A stretch of DNA of 64,000 nt from Saussurea involucrata (taxonomy: Eukaryota; Streptophyta; Magnoliopsida; Asterales; Asteraceae): the NCBI GenBank assembly GCA_033807775.1, contig CM066312.1, positions 30,043,696-30,107,695 on the forward strand, in the 5' to 3' direction. Made by a program: the position numbers and the translations under genes. The notes beneath the pieces are model-generated. The model ran no database searches. It worked only from the letters and a program-made list of their open reading frames with translations, and was not told the origin of the DNA. This document shows positions 54,594 through 64,000 of this stretch, one piece after another (the first letter of the stretch is position 1; each line of letters begins with the position of its first letter).

Positions 54594-55509
54594 TGTTGGG
54601 TCACCAAAGATTTGAAATTGACTCACCGATGTTTCTCCTAAATCTTACTTAGAATATTTTAGAATGGTTCTTTACAATGACTTGTACAAGATAGCAAATG
54701 TTCGGTGAAGTCGAAGATCAACCGAAACCAAGCTTGAAGATATTCTCATTGTGGAAATGAAGAATAACCTTCTCAATAAACAACAAGTCATTCATCCACC
54801 GATGGTCCTCATACATCGGTGGACATTTCCCACCGACCCATCCCTTGGTCGGCCAATATGAGTCCCACCGATGAAAGCCTCAAATCGGTGGGATCTCAAG
54901 TATCTTCACAGATGTTCTCTCAATTGCAACAAACTCCAAGGTACTCATATCGGTGGAACATAATCGGTGGAACTGCCTTGGAAGACACATCAAGAAGATC
55001 ATTTATTATGGGACAATATCTATTGCCAGGTAAAAGTGACTATTTGTCGTTTTATCCATTATCAGATAAAGTCTCAATCAGCATGGGTATTCTTCCTAGT
55101 ACCAAGGAAAAGGTGATAAGGACACATCAACTTTTCAGAAGTCAACACCTACAAGCAAATCTCCTGATGACAAGTGTCTTAAGCATTTAATGCTTCTCAC
55201 ACTATAAAAGGAGGAAGAAGCTCCCATGCAAACTACGCTTTCTGAAGATTTTCTCTGTGCAAGCATCATCTATTTTCTCAAGAACTTTATAGCTTTGATT
55301 CTAAGTGTTCAAGTTGTTTTGTTTTCAGTATACTTTATGAAAGATTGTTAGAATAGTTTATCTGTTCTTTTCCGCAACAGTCTTTAGTTTCTATGTGTAA
55401 TTCTTGTTGAAAGTTTTTCAACAATAGAATTAAAATTGTGAAAAATTTGAGTATTGTATTCAACCCCCCCCCCCTTCTACAATACTTGTTAATCCATTTG
55501 GGACTAACA
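54594..55509 (+). repeat. E4 5' LTR
   Basis: 916 bp, TGTTGGGTC...GGGACTAACA. Contains at least eight accgat/atcggt motifs at 54620-54975. A C12-type homopolymer is near 55465. Confidence 0.85.
55203..55209 (+). promoter_or_regulatory. E4 LTR TATA box
   Basis: TATAAAA preceded by cacac and followed by ggaggaag. The position in the LTR agrees with E2. Confidence 0.7.
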
Positions 55510-55511
55510 AG

Positions 55512-55523
55512 TGGTATCAGAGC
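55512..55523 (+). promoter_or_regulatory. E4 primer-binding site
   Basis: TGGTATCAGAGC, perfect, two bases after the LTR. Confidence 0.9.
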
Positions 55524-55553
55524 AGAAAGTTTAATTCATCAATTTGATCTGCG

Positions 55554-56243
55554 ATAGCTGCCTCTTCCTCTTCAACAAATGAAATCTCTTTTCAAAACAA
55601 CTTTTCTGAAAATGGCTCCATAGCCAAACCTCCTAAGTTTAACCCTAACAACTTTTCTCTTTGGAAAAGCCGCATGATGCTCTTCATGGAAGGAGTGGAT
55701 ACTAGATATCCAACCATTCTTAAAGAGGACCTATTATCCCTAGAGTCTGGGCTCGCTATGAAACGCAGAGGCCAGGTAAAGAAACCATTGATAAGGAGGA
55801 CTCTAGTGACTCCGATGATTCTGATGAGTCTTATGACAAAGAGAAATCCAAAGCTACTGGTCGTTATATTTTCAAAAACCCTAAGAAATATACTGATGAG
55901 GAAAAACGTTTGGTTTCTCTTGATTCTAAGCTCAGGGCAATTATTGCTCTCTCTCTCCCTGATGAGGTCTATCACTCTCTAGTAAACTTTGAAAATGCTA
56001 AAGAAATGTGGACCACACTGTGTGTGCTGTACGAAGCTACAGAGGAAGTGAAAAAGAGCAAAAAGATTGCTCTCATCAGAAAGTATGAGCTATTTGCTCA
56101 TGAGAAAGGTGAATCTCTTCCCAGCTATTATAATCGATTCAACAGTCTTCTAAATGATCTGAAGTTATTGGGCATAGTCTATGATAATGAGGAAGTCTTA
56201 TGCAAGTTCATGGATTGTCTCCTTGAATTTTGGGAGAACATAT
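55554..56243 (+). pseudogene. E4 gag, N-terminal part
   Basis: The expected start codon is ATA (55554). Then SIAKPPKFNPNNFSLWKSRM, MLFMEGVD, a frameshift near 55790, an acidic Asp/Ser stretch, and SKLRAIIALSLPDEVYHSLV and ENAKEMWTTLCVLYEATEEV, the same Gag domain as E2. Broken off by E8 at 56244 (target 5-mer catat). Confidence 0.75.
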
Positions 56244-57482
56244 TGTTGATCCCGATTTTACTCAACAATGATATTTGTATCTAACAGTTCAAACAAATAA
56301 GGGTGCGGAAGCGTTTTAACGAACTAAAAGATGTTCCATGGTAGAAAAACACACAATATCAAATACGTGAAGTAGAAATAACACAAGTATTTAACTCAAT
56401 GATTCACTATATATTGATAAGCCAAGAACACCGAAAGTATAACAAGAATTCTGCTCTAAGGGTGTGTATGTTGTGCAAAGTTAATAAAAGAGCTCAACAT
56501 GAGCCTTCTATTTATACTGAACTACAGGGGACAAAGGGGAGACAAGAAGTACTAAGGGTACAAAGACACGATCATGGGACTGCTACATAAGTGGTTAATT
56601 CAAGGGGGAGTCAAAGAAGAGATGTGATCATCCAAATCCACAGAAGTCAGGTGTTTTGTCGAGCAAAGGTAAATCAAAGGAGAATGTCTCGCACAAAACC
56701 TTTTTCCAAAACAGTTTTCTAGGACACAAATTTCAAAATATGTCTTAAAAACAGTGTTTAAAACAATGCAAACTTTGGATGATCAAAAACTTTTATGGAT
56801 TTTTAGTTATAAGAAATTTCCACTCATAGAGCCTTTGTTGGGCTCAACAGAGCCTCTGTAAGTCAGAGTCTCTGTGAATGCAGATTTTTTCCCGAAAATT
56901 CTATCGATCATTTCCACTGTCTTTTCAAATGTTTTGGATAAAGGTGCAAGCTCAGAAGTTATGGAAGAAGAATTCAAATCACAAAGCTCATTCCATCACA
57001 GAGCCTCTGTAGATTTGACACTTGTGCACAGAAACGGGATTCTGTAGGTGCGGGTTATTTTTCTACAGTGACAGTCATTTGTGAATAGAGATACCCACGC
57101 GCTCAACATTAATAGGCCGCGCACGACGTCTAATCGTGCTCTGCCACCCCTGACGTGGCACACCTCTATTGGTTGTGTCAGTCAAACGTCAGTACAGAGC
57201 ATGGCAACGGATGTAGCAAACTTGAGTGCGGACCCTAAATTGCATTAAATTCACCTATTTCTGTTGAATTCCATCTTTTTCACCCACGACTATAAAACCC
57301 CGTTCCATCTTCTTCATAAATCTGTTGGAGATTGTCAGAGGCTCTGTGGAGATTGTCAGAGGTTCTGAGAATTCCCACAGAGGCTCTGTTGGGTACAGAA
57401 CTTTTGATGATAAAGAATTTACATACTTAAGATTTGAATATATACATATTTACATGAGGATCAAGTCTTACTTACAGAGGGA
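56244..57482 (-). repeat. E8 3' LTR and 3' untranslated region
   Basis: A minus-strand TATA (tataaatag) is near 56508-56517. From 56830 to 57400 agagcctctgt/acagaggctct motifs recur at least eight times, mostly as cagagcctctg-like palindromes. A plus-strand ctataaaacccc near 57289 is also present. No coding region. Confidence 0.5.
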
Positions 57483-58872
57483 TCAACTCATGTTTATCAT
57501 ACCCAACTTACTTACCAAGAAAAGGAATCTTTTCTCATCTAGTGTCTTGGTAAATAAGTCTGCAAGCTGGTATTCAGTGGATACAAAGTACATCTCGATT
57601 GTGCCATGTTCAACATGATGCTTCAGAAAGTGGTAACAGATATCGATATGCTTTGTTTTTTAGTGTTGTACAGGATTGGCAGAGATAGCAATGGCACTTT
57701 TTGAATCACAGAGGATGGGTATCTTGTATATGTTGTGATCGTAGTCCTTTAGCTGAGTCTTCATCCCCAGAACTTGGGAGCAACAGCTAGCAGCAGCAAC
57801 ATATTCAGCTTCTGTTGTAGATGTAGACACACAATTTTGCTTCTTCGAAGTCCAGCTGACTAGTTTACCACCCAGGAATTGACAACTCCCAGAGGTACTT
57901 TTTCGATCAAGCTGGCATCCTCCATAATCTGAATCTGTGTATGCCTTAAGATCAAAGCCAGAGTTCTTCGGATACCAGAGCCCAAGATTTTTGGTCCCTT
58001 TAAGGTATCTGAAGATCCTCTTTACAGCCAGAAGGTGGGATTCCTTTGGGTTAGCTTGATATCTTTCACAGAGGCATGTAGCATACATTATATCAGGTCT
58101 ACTTGCTGTTAAGTATAAAAGGGACCCAATCATGCCTTTGTAGAGCTTGCACTCTACAGATTTGCCAATTGGATCTGAGTATAACTTATTTCCAGTGGAC
58201 ATGGGGGTCTTCATTACAGAGGGATCAGAGAGTCTGAATTTTGAAAGAATGTCGAAGACATATTTAACTTGATTTATAAAGATTCCCTCTGATGATTGTT
58301 TTACTTGGAGTCCTAGGAAGAAGTTTAATTCTCCCATCATACTCATTTCAAACTCACTTTGCATGAGTTTTTCAAAATCTTTGCATGGTTGTGCATTTGT
58401 AGAACCAAAAATAATGTCATCCACATAGATCTGTACAAGCAGAATCTCATCACCTTTTCTTTTGTAAAACAAAGTAGTATCGGTTGTACCTCTGTCGAAA
58501 TCATCATCGAGAAGAAAGGTTGAGAGTCGTTCGTACCATGCTCTTGGAGCCTGTTTCAGTCCATACAGAGCTTTATCGAGATAATACACGTAGTTTGGGT
58601 ACTTGGCACTCTCAAACCCTGGTGGATGCTGGACGTATACTTCTTCTTGGATTTGACCATTCAGAAAGGCAGATTTTACATCCATTTGAAAAACTTTGAA
58701 ACCTCTGTGGGCTGCGAAGGCTAAGAAGATTCTTATTGCTTCGAGCCGTGCGACAGGGGCAAAAGTCTCATCGTAATCAATGCCTTCTGCTTGGCAATAT
58801 CCCTTGGCCACCAATCTTGCTTTATTTCTAATGACCACCCCATCCTCATCCTTTTTGTTTTTGAAGACCCAT
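57483..58872 (-). pseudogene. E8 reverse transcriptase and RNase H
   Basis: 392-codon open frame (57660-58838) with GYCQAEGIDYDETFAPVARL, VFQMDVKSAFLNGQIQEEVY, YGLKQAPRAWYERL, YVDDIIFGSTN, then RNase H (KAYTDSDYGGCQLDRKSTSG, SWTSKKQNCVSTSTTEAEYV, LCDSKSAIAI). All RT aspartates are present. An in-frame TAA at 57660 precedes the usual C-terminal tail (LADLFTKTLDEKRF), which ends at 57483. The N-terminal RT is cut by the LTR at 58873. Confidence 0.85.
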
Positions 58873-59717
58873 TGTAATACCCCGGGTAAGTTCGTTAGTT
58901 AAACGTTAGTTCCGTTAAATTTATTTAACTTTATAATTAATGTTTAGGGTGAATTTGGGTTAAATTAGGAGTTAAAAATGTTTTGGTCATTAAGGGATAG
59001 TTTAGGGGATAAAATGGTAACTTGGTCTAACAATATCCCTTTAGGCAATCAGATATTTCATAACATAAATTATCCAGATTTAAGGTGTGTGAGTGTTTTG
59101 GAGAGAAAAGAAGCAAAAGAAGAAAAAGAAGGTTAGGGCTTCAAATTGGTGTCCTTTGGAAGTGTTTTGAGGTATGTTTCTTTACATTTTATGTGTGTAA
59201 TTGCTAGTAGATAGTTTCTGTCGGATTAGAATTATCAAATCTGGACTGGGGTTAAAATCAGTAGATTTCTGGGTTAAAATTATGCAAACCGACAGTAGTT
59301 TCCGGATAGAATGAATGAGAACTGACTATTCTATGGTCTTGACTTGAGTACGGGCTTGGAGGCAACATTTGAGGATTTGAGTTCTTTAGAGTTCTTAGCC
59401 TTAGTAAGACTTATGTGTTTTATGTGTTAAAGAGATATCTGTATCTATTTGTTACAGATCCTGTGAATTCTGGGCAAAGGACTGAACCTGTTTAGAAGGC
59501 TTGGAAACGTGTTGATAAGCAATCAGGTGAGTTTTACTTTAAAACGTTTTGAGACTGGAATACATATATGTATGTATTGGATAGGTGATAAATGGTGTGA
59601 CTATGTTTATGTTTGAATTATAATATGTTGAGATATTGTAATTACGTGAGTATTATATTATGTTATAATACGTTGGTCGGGCATAAGACCGATGTGTTGG
59701 CTGTAGTTGTTGTACAG
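58873..59717. mobile_element. TGTAATACC-type LTR, partial
   Basis: Starts TGTAATACCCCGGG directly in E8 RT coding sequence. No ORF. Contains a transcript-like segment (gagagaaaagaagc, aggtatgtttc). TGTAATACCCC is a common start of plant gypsy LTRs. The right part is interrupted by E7, so LTR versus solo LTR is open. Confidence 0.5.
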
Positions 59718-60140
59718 TGTTTGTAGGAACCCAGATATAACAAGTAACAACAATAATAGCAATAATCCTTGTATTTGATTGATAAAGAGAAGAGTTTACA
59801 ATATATGAAAATGAAGAACAACTCTTTCTTACAACTCTTTCTTCTTGCTTTAAAAAAAGCTCTCTCTCTCAAAACGTATATATAAGCTTAAAAAGAGATA
59901 TTAAGAGATATTTTCTAAAATATCTCTTAAATGAGATATTAAGAGATATTTTAGAAAATATCTCTTAAACAAGATATTAAGAGATATTTTCTAAAATATC
60001 TCTTAAACAAGACTTTATAACCAATACAACAATTGGTTATTTACAATTTTAGCCATTGACACTCAACAAATACAAATAAATCCTTGACACTATTTCTTCA
60101 TAAAACATTCATATAAATTAGGGGCTAATTAAAGCTAACA
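59718..60140 (-). repeat. E7 3' LTR
   Basis: 423 bp, TGTTTGTAGG...AAGCTAACA. The left 5-mer is tacag. Contains the palindromic minisatellite at 59903. Confidence 0.65.
59903..60011. repeat. 38-bp palindrome minisatellite (about 3 units)
   Basis: Units begin at 59903, 59941 and 59979. Each contains aagagatatttt, two bases, aaaatatctctt, a perfect 12-bp inverted repeat. Confidence 0.9.
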
Positions 60141-61375
60141 ATCTCCCCCTAATGTTTTATAAAGAAAGCATCATCTTGTAGTATCCCCCTTGCTTTCTTT
60201 AGAGGCGTTTGGAGTGTCAATCTTCAAGTCTTTTGAGAGTTTTCTTTTCCTGATCTTCCACAATGCCAGTTGCTTCAGTTCATTCTTTCACTCCCCCTTG
60301 AATGTTGCTTTACTTTTCTGATCTCGGTTGTCTCCCAAAAATTAAACTCAAACAATCAGAGAACGGTTTGATGTGCGGAAGCTTGTATAATCAGTTTGAG
60401 TAATAACCGATGGTAGATGAACAACTAGGAGATGAAGAGTAGCGAACACATTCGGCTCATGAGAATCTGCATTAAAGAATAAGTAACCAGGGGTAATCAT
60501 CTAACACAAAAGCACATAGCAACTGTTATCACAGCAATTAAAATAATTGTGTGGCCTATGTTCAGAGTTGACAAATATAAAGCTCTGATAGGACTTCCAG
60601 TTATCATAGAAGTAGAATTATAAAATTAAACTTCTCAAACTGTTCTGGCAATATCACATAGATATGCATGGGGAATCACAAAGATAAGTGATATTGTGTG
60701 GAAGAAAAATAGAATATTATCTATTATGCTTAAAAGTGTGTAAACTGTTTGGACATAACAGGTGTCCACAGACTCAATGTGCATGAGTGAAGTGTGAAGG
60801 TAGGGCAAATTTCCTTCTTTTCAATATCCAACCTTCCAAATAAAGATCAGATAGCATATATGCTGCTTCCCCGTGGAAAAGTGAAGTATTTCCCTGTTGA
60901 GAAGGAAATAAGTAGCTAGTGGGGTTAATTCAAGAGTTGGCATGGGCTAATTGCCTGTTTCAATGATAATCACCAAAGAGTCGTGATAAATCAGTAATGT
61001 GGCTTGCCCGGCTCAGAAAAAGATAATGCAGAGTTGTATATTTCTTTTGACTCTGTTCTCACACCCTCTTTCTTTTTATCATGTAGCTCACATCTAACCA
61101 AACTCTCTTTTTAAATTTTACCTCTTAAGCACAATGAGAAAAACTTAGAGAGTTATCTCCCTCACTCTTTGATGTAGACCCTTCACCTCTTAAACACTCA
61201 GGGTTTACTTCTTTGGTAGGAAACACAGGTTTAAGTGAATCCATAGAAGTGCTATATATACTCACACATTGATCCCGTGAAAATTGTTGTCCTAAAGATT
61301 GTATTGTTCCACACACTAACTCTTTGAAGTCTCAGAAAAGCATTTAAAATCCAAACTTCTATAGCAGATAAAGCA

Positions 61376-62341
61376 TGTTGGTCCCGAAAGGCCTATACAA
61401 GTTTGTAGAAGGGGGGGGGGGGTTGAATACAAACACACTATTTTACTTTTCTAAATTGTTTATTGATAAATCATTAACAATTTACAGCTTGTTGCGGAAA
61501 CAAGATTAAGGATAAACCTAAATCTAAACAAGTTGGAACACTAAGGTTTCTTGCACTAAGAAAGATATGGAGATTACTAATAAAATCCTATCTTGAGAGA
61601 GATTTGAACTTGTCCAGAGTTAGCAAGTTACTTCAAATGAAGTGAGTTCATCTCTTTATATACTGCATGCATTTAATGCAATTCAGTATACACTTTACAC
61701 GTGTCATCAGCGGATTGGTTGCATGTCATTGACCTTGGTTGACAACCTTAGTAGCCGTAAAGATGAACAGTGTAGTATCAGAGTGGTTGTACGATTTCAG
61801 ATTTTCGGAGGTTCTTTTCTGACATTTCGTACGGTGGCGTGCAAGGGAGGTTAAGACAAAAGTACTTTGTACGGAGGACTTCATGATCAGCTTTCGTTGA
61901 TTCAGCGATTATCATTTACTATTCAGCGAATGATAAAGTTCAGCGATAGCTGAAGTCTTGTACTTGATACTTCACGTTGAGTGGACAAATCTGAGTCTTC
62001 GCTGATCCGCATCAGTTCATTAGTAGACTTGTCGCTGGTTCTTGAGCTTGATCTTCGACTTCAGCGTAGAACCTTTGTTGACGTGAAACTTGTCTTCAGG
62101 GATCATAAGTAAACAACTAACTTATCAGCGATCACCATAAGGACTGAACAGACTCAGAGCATTATGGTGAACAGTGTTCGCTGAATGTTTAATTTAAAGA
62201 GCGAGAGTTCCTATCAGCGGTACTGGAAGATCTTAGTACTTATCAGCGATAGTGAAACTCTGATACATATTGTTTACTTACAATTTTCACTAAGTATATA
62301 AGAGAGGGTCATTATCAAATCACTGAGGGTTTGGATCAACA
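61376..62341 (-). repeat. E3 3' LTR
   Basis: 966 bp, TGTTGGTCCC...GGATCAACA. A G12-type run near 61410. TCAGCG/CGCTGA occurs ten times, more than in E1 or E2. Confidence 0.9.
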
Positions 62342-62607
62342 ATCTCCCCCTATTTGATTATGACATAGCAACAAAGAAAATTCCTATTAAATGAAAACAT
62401 AAGGATAAAAAGAACTCATAAAATATTTGTCCCTTTTACTGTTTTCTGGGATCTTTTCAGTACTGATGGAGTAAAGTACATTCGCTGAAATCTTTCTTTA
62501 AATCTTTGAATCAGGTTACAATGAAGAACAGAAAGATTACAAGTACAAGCGAAATAAATTACAAGTACAGAAGGATAACTGATACAATAGAGAAAAAGGA
62601 GATTATA

Positions 62608-63863
62608 TCAGTTTTCAAAAGGTTCTTCCTTAATGAGAAGTTCATCAAGGGTCGTCTTTTCAGTGGGAATCATCCAGTCAGGAACCGTTACACCTCGTTT
62701 TCTTTTGTTCAGCGCTTCTTGAAAAATCAAGGGTTTTAGGTGTCGTGCCTGAATGTCCTTTCTGAAGTCACACCAGTAGATAAGATCTCTGAGCTGTTCG
62801 ATTGGAGTGATTGGAAGCTCAGCGATCCGTTGAAAGCATTTACGTCCGTCGTAGTCAAGAAAGAATATTCCATAAGGATTACTAATGACTTTACCAGGGA
62901 CGAAAAGTTCACATGGTGGCAAAGAGATGTCAAGGGCAGTAGATCAGGATCAGGACCAAGCACTTCAGCGCGAGAGAAACCAATTCCAGTTTCATTTCGT
63001 ATGACAGGTCCTGAGTTTGAATCTTGACGTTTCTTCCTTGGAGAGCCCCTTTTTCTTTTCGGCTTAAGATCAGGAACAGGAGGAATATCCACACAAGAAG
63101 ATATCAAGTCGATCTGTCTGTTTATCAGCTTTTCGAAATGATTCTTGTACTTAGATTGTGATGGTTGGATAGCTAACCTCATCTCCAGCCATTCAGAGAG
63201 ACCATACCTTTTTACAGTGTCAGCGCGAAAGGTTTCAGATGTGCCATCTTCTCTGAACAGTTTGATGTCAACAATAGTTACTCCGATAGAGGTTCTTCCA
63301 GAGATGAATACCTTGTTGATCTTCGCTGGACGATATCTGAAGTGAATTTTCTCTTTACACCAGATCAAGGTGGTCTGAGAAACTTCAGTTTTCTTTTCCA
63401 CGATCTTCTGGGCTTCTTCCCATAGCTTTCGTTGGATTTGAATGGGAACACGCTTCAGCTTGGGGTCTTTGACAGATTCTTGAGTGAGCTTGATGGCGTA
63501 TTCTCTGTCTTTCTCTTCAGCTTCCTTCCTTTCAGTAATGAGGCGTTCAGCTCTAAGGTGGTCCTGGTATTCAGCTTTTGAAATTCTGAACTTGGGAGGA
63601 ACTGACGGCAGTTGATCAGGCCTTAGAATGATTCGTTGATCCTCGAATCGCTTTATTATTTCTTCTCTTCTCTTTTGATCCTCTTCACTCAGCCTTTGAG
63701 GAACTGAGGAAGGTCTCTTATTGTGTGAGAGAGGTTGTTCTTCTGGTTCATCAGTCTCAGAGATCAAATCCAAGACTGGGATTATTTCATCAGCAGCAGC
63801 TAGCTTTATTTGTGAAGTCGCAACAGTAGAACCTTCAGCGACATCCTCAAACAGGGGAGAGGA
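62608..63863 (-). pseudogene. E3 accessory gene, exon 2 (near-intact)
   Basis: Exon start at 63863 after the acceptor gctag. Acidic start (FEDVAEGSTVATSQ), QRLSEEDQKRREEIIKRFED and further charged helix to about residue 150, then TTLIWCKEKIHFRYRP, TIVDIKLFREDGTSETF, LSEWLEMRLAI, a basic KRKRGSPRKKR linker (nuclear-localisation-like), GPVIRNETGIGFSRAEVLGP. One base is lost near 62920, then YGIFFLDYDGRKCFQRIAEL and IEQLRDLIYWC, ending at 62608. The REDG and G-(I/V)-F pieces match the E0/E9 module order. Function unknown. Confidence 0.65.
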
Positions 63864-64000
63864 CTAGCTGAAACGCAGCGATCTTACAGATAAGAACTGG
63901 GTAGAAGAACTTGGGTAGAAAAGATAGAAAAAGATTGTGGATGTGTAGAGAGGTTGTTGAGTAGAGAACTGATTGAGTATTGAGATGTTCAGGGAAGGAA
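63864..64000 (-). other. Partial intron of the E3 accessory gene
   Basis: Pyrimidine-rich on the minus strand and aligned with the E1 intron at 4835-4989. The donor would lie just beyond the window end. Confidence 0.5.

Larger units (their letters stand above)
54594..56243 (+). mobile_element. E4: copia element, 5' part only
   Basis: LTR, PBS and the first part of gag, then E8 begins inside gag. The rest must lie right of the window if the nested stack is intact. LTR U5 shares ttcaacccccccc...cttctacaa and GGGAC(C/T)AACA with the E1 family, so the two are sister families. Confidence 0.8.
56244..58872 (-). mobile_element. E8: copia element, 3' part only
   Basis: Begins TGTTGATCCCG inside E4 gag (the left end is its 3' end) and is interrupted at 58873 within RT. 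Contains the LTR/3' UTR region and RT-RNase H on the minus strand. The inner LTR limit is not clear. No gggggag tract was found. Confidence 0.75.
59718..61375 (-). mobile_element. E7: non-coding LTR element, related to E5 and E6
   Basis: 3' LTR 59718-60140, polypurine tract (minus strand attagggggagat) next to it, then non-coding internal DNA up to the E3 insertion. Internal 60730-61190 aligns to E5 39660-39004 in the same relative direction and continues across the E6 target site uninterrupted. A 63-codon frame (61125-61316) is a possible coding remnant with no known match. Confidence 0.7.
61376..64000 (-). mobile_element. E3: copia element of the E1 family, 3' part (runs off the window)
   Basis: 3' LTR 61376-62341, polypurine tract, and the most intact copy of the accessory exon 2. 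Inserted into E7 (left 5-mer aagca). Pol would lie beyond 64000. Confidence 0.85.

Noticed and set aside
57289..57300. Plus-strand promoter (ctataaaacccc) driving a gene near 57325-57618
   Set aside because: The 97-codon ORF that follows overlaps the complement of the RNase H C-terminus and has repeated cagaggctctg at its start. No gene is supported.
59903..60011. CRISPR-like array
   Set aside because: Units abut without unique spacers and this is plant DNA. It is a minisatellite.

Overview
The window is repeat-rich, AT-rich nuclear DNA of a flowering plant, most probably a eudicot. The evidence is Ty1/copia-type Gag-Pol relics primed by initiator-methionine tRNA, LTRs with plant TATA boxes, TG...CA termini and 5-bp target duplications. 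There are no bacterial operons, rRNA, tRNA or CRISPR arrays. I cannot name the species. Almost everything is transposable-element DNA in nested layers. The only good host-gene candidate is the first exon of a small coiled-coil-type gene at 33936-34158. Element names used here (E0-E10) are mine.

Layout. 1-2385: intergenic DNA with a hAT-like relic and a Helitron-like 3' end. 2386-23588: E1, a minus-strand copia element with a large extra gene between RNase H and the 3' LTR. Its gag is split by E0 (14848-21219), and its leader is split by a 1.23-kb solo LTR (21334-22565). E0 is an LTR-internal-LTR-internal-LTR array that carries no pol, only a short Gag-like ORF and an intact 618-codon accessory ORF, each present twice. 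24259-33896: E2, same family as E1, plus strand, without the accessory gene. 33936-34158: host exon. 34887-40665: E9 (accessory-gene relic), E5 (non-coding element) and E6 (a 1.0-kb TRIM-like element inside E5). 41198-50373: E10, a non-coding LARD-like element with LTRs of about 2.7 kb, one carrying a SINE-like insertion. 50374-54593: old relics, a hairpin foldback element and a 1.2-kb terminal-inverted-repeat element. 54594-64000: a stack of five elements, each inserted into the previous one (E4, E8, a TGTAATACC-type LTR, E7, E3). All five left ends are visible and all right ends lie beyond the window.

The most interesting signal is an accessory-gene system of plant copia elements. A recurring protein module (a REDG-like segment, then a KYSDGTL or equivalent segment) occurs twice in each E0 ORF, once in E9, and in a related form in E1 and E3. 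In E1 the accessory gene looks like a self-contained cassette: its own promoter (TGACGTCA, CCAAT, CACGTG, TATATAA), a long leader, a coiled-coil exon, a 155-nt intron whose acceptor is kept in frame in E3, and the module exon. E2 lacks precisely this cassette. In parallel, several families carry a private short motif repeated many times in LTR and coding DNA: TCAGCG in E1/E2/E3, ATCGGTGG in E4, CAGAGGCTCTG-like in E8, GCGGACGTCCGC in E10. By eye I find no TCAGCG/CGCTGA in E0, which is nested inside E1. A family-specific motif plus an accessory protein recalls the VANC/VANDAL anti-silencing systems of Arabidopsis. That link is inference.
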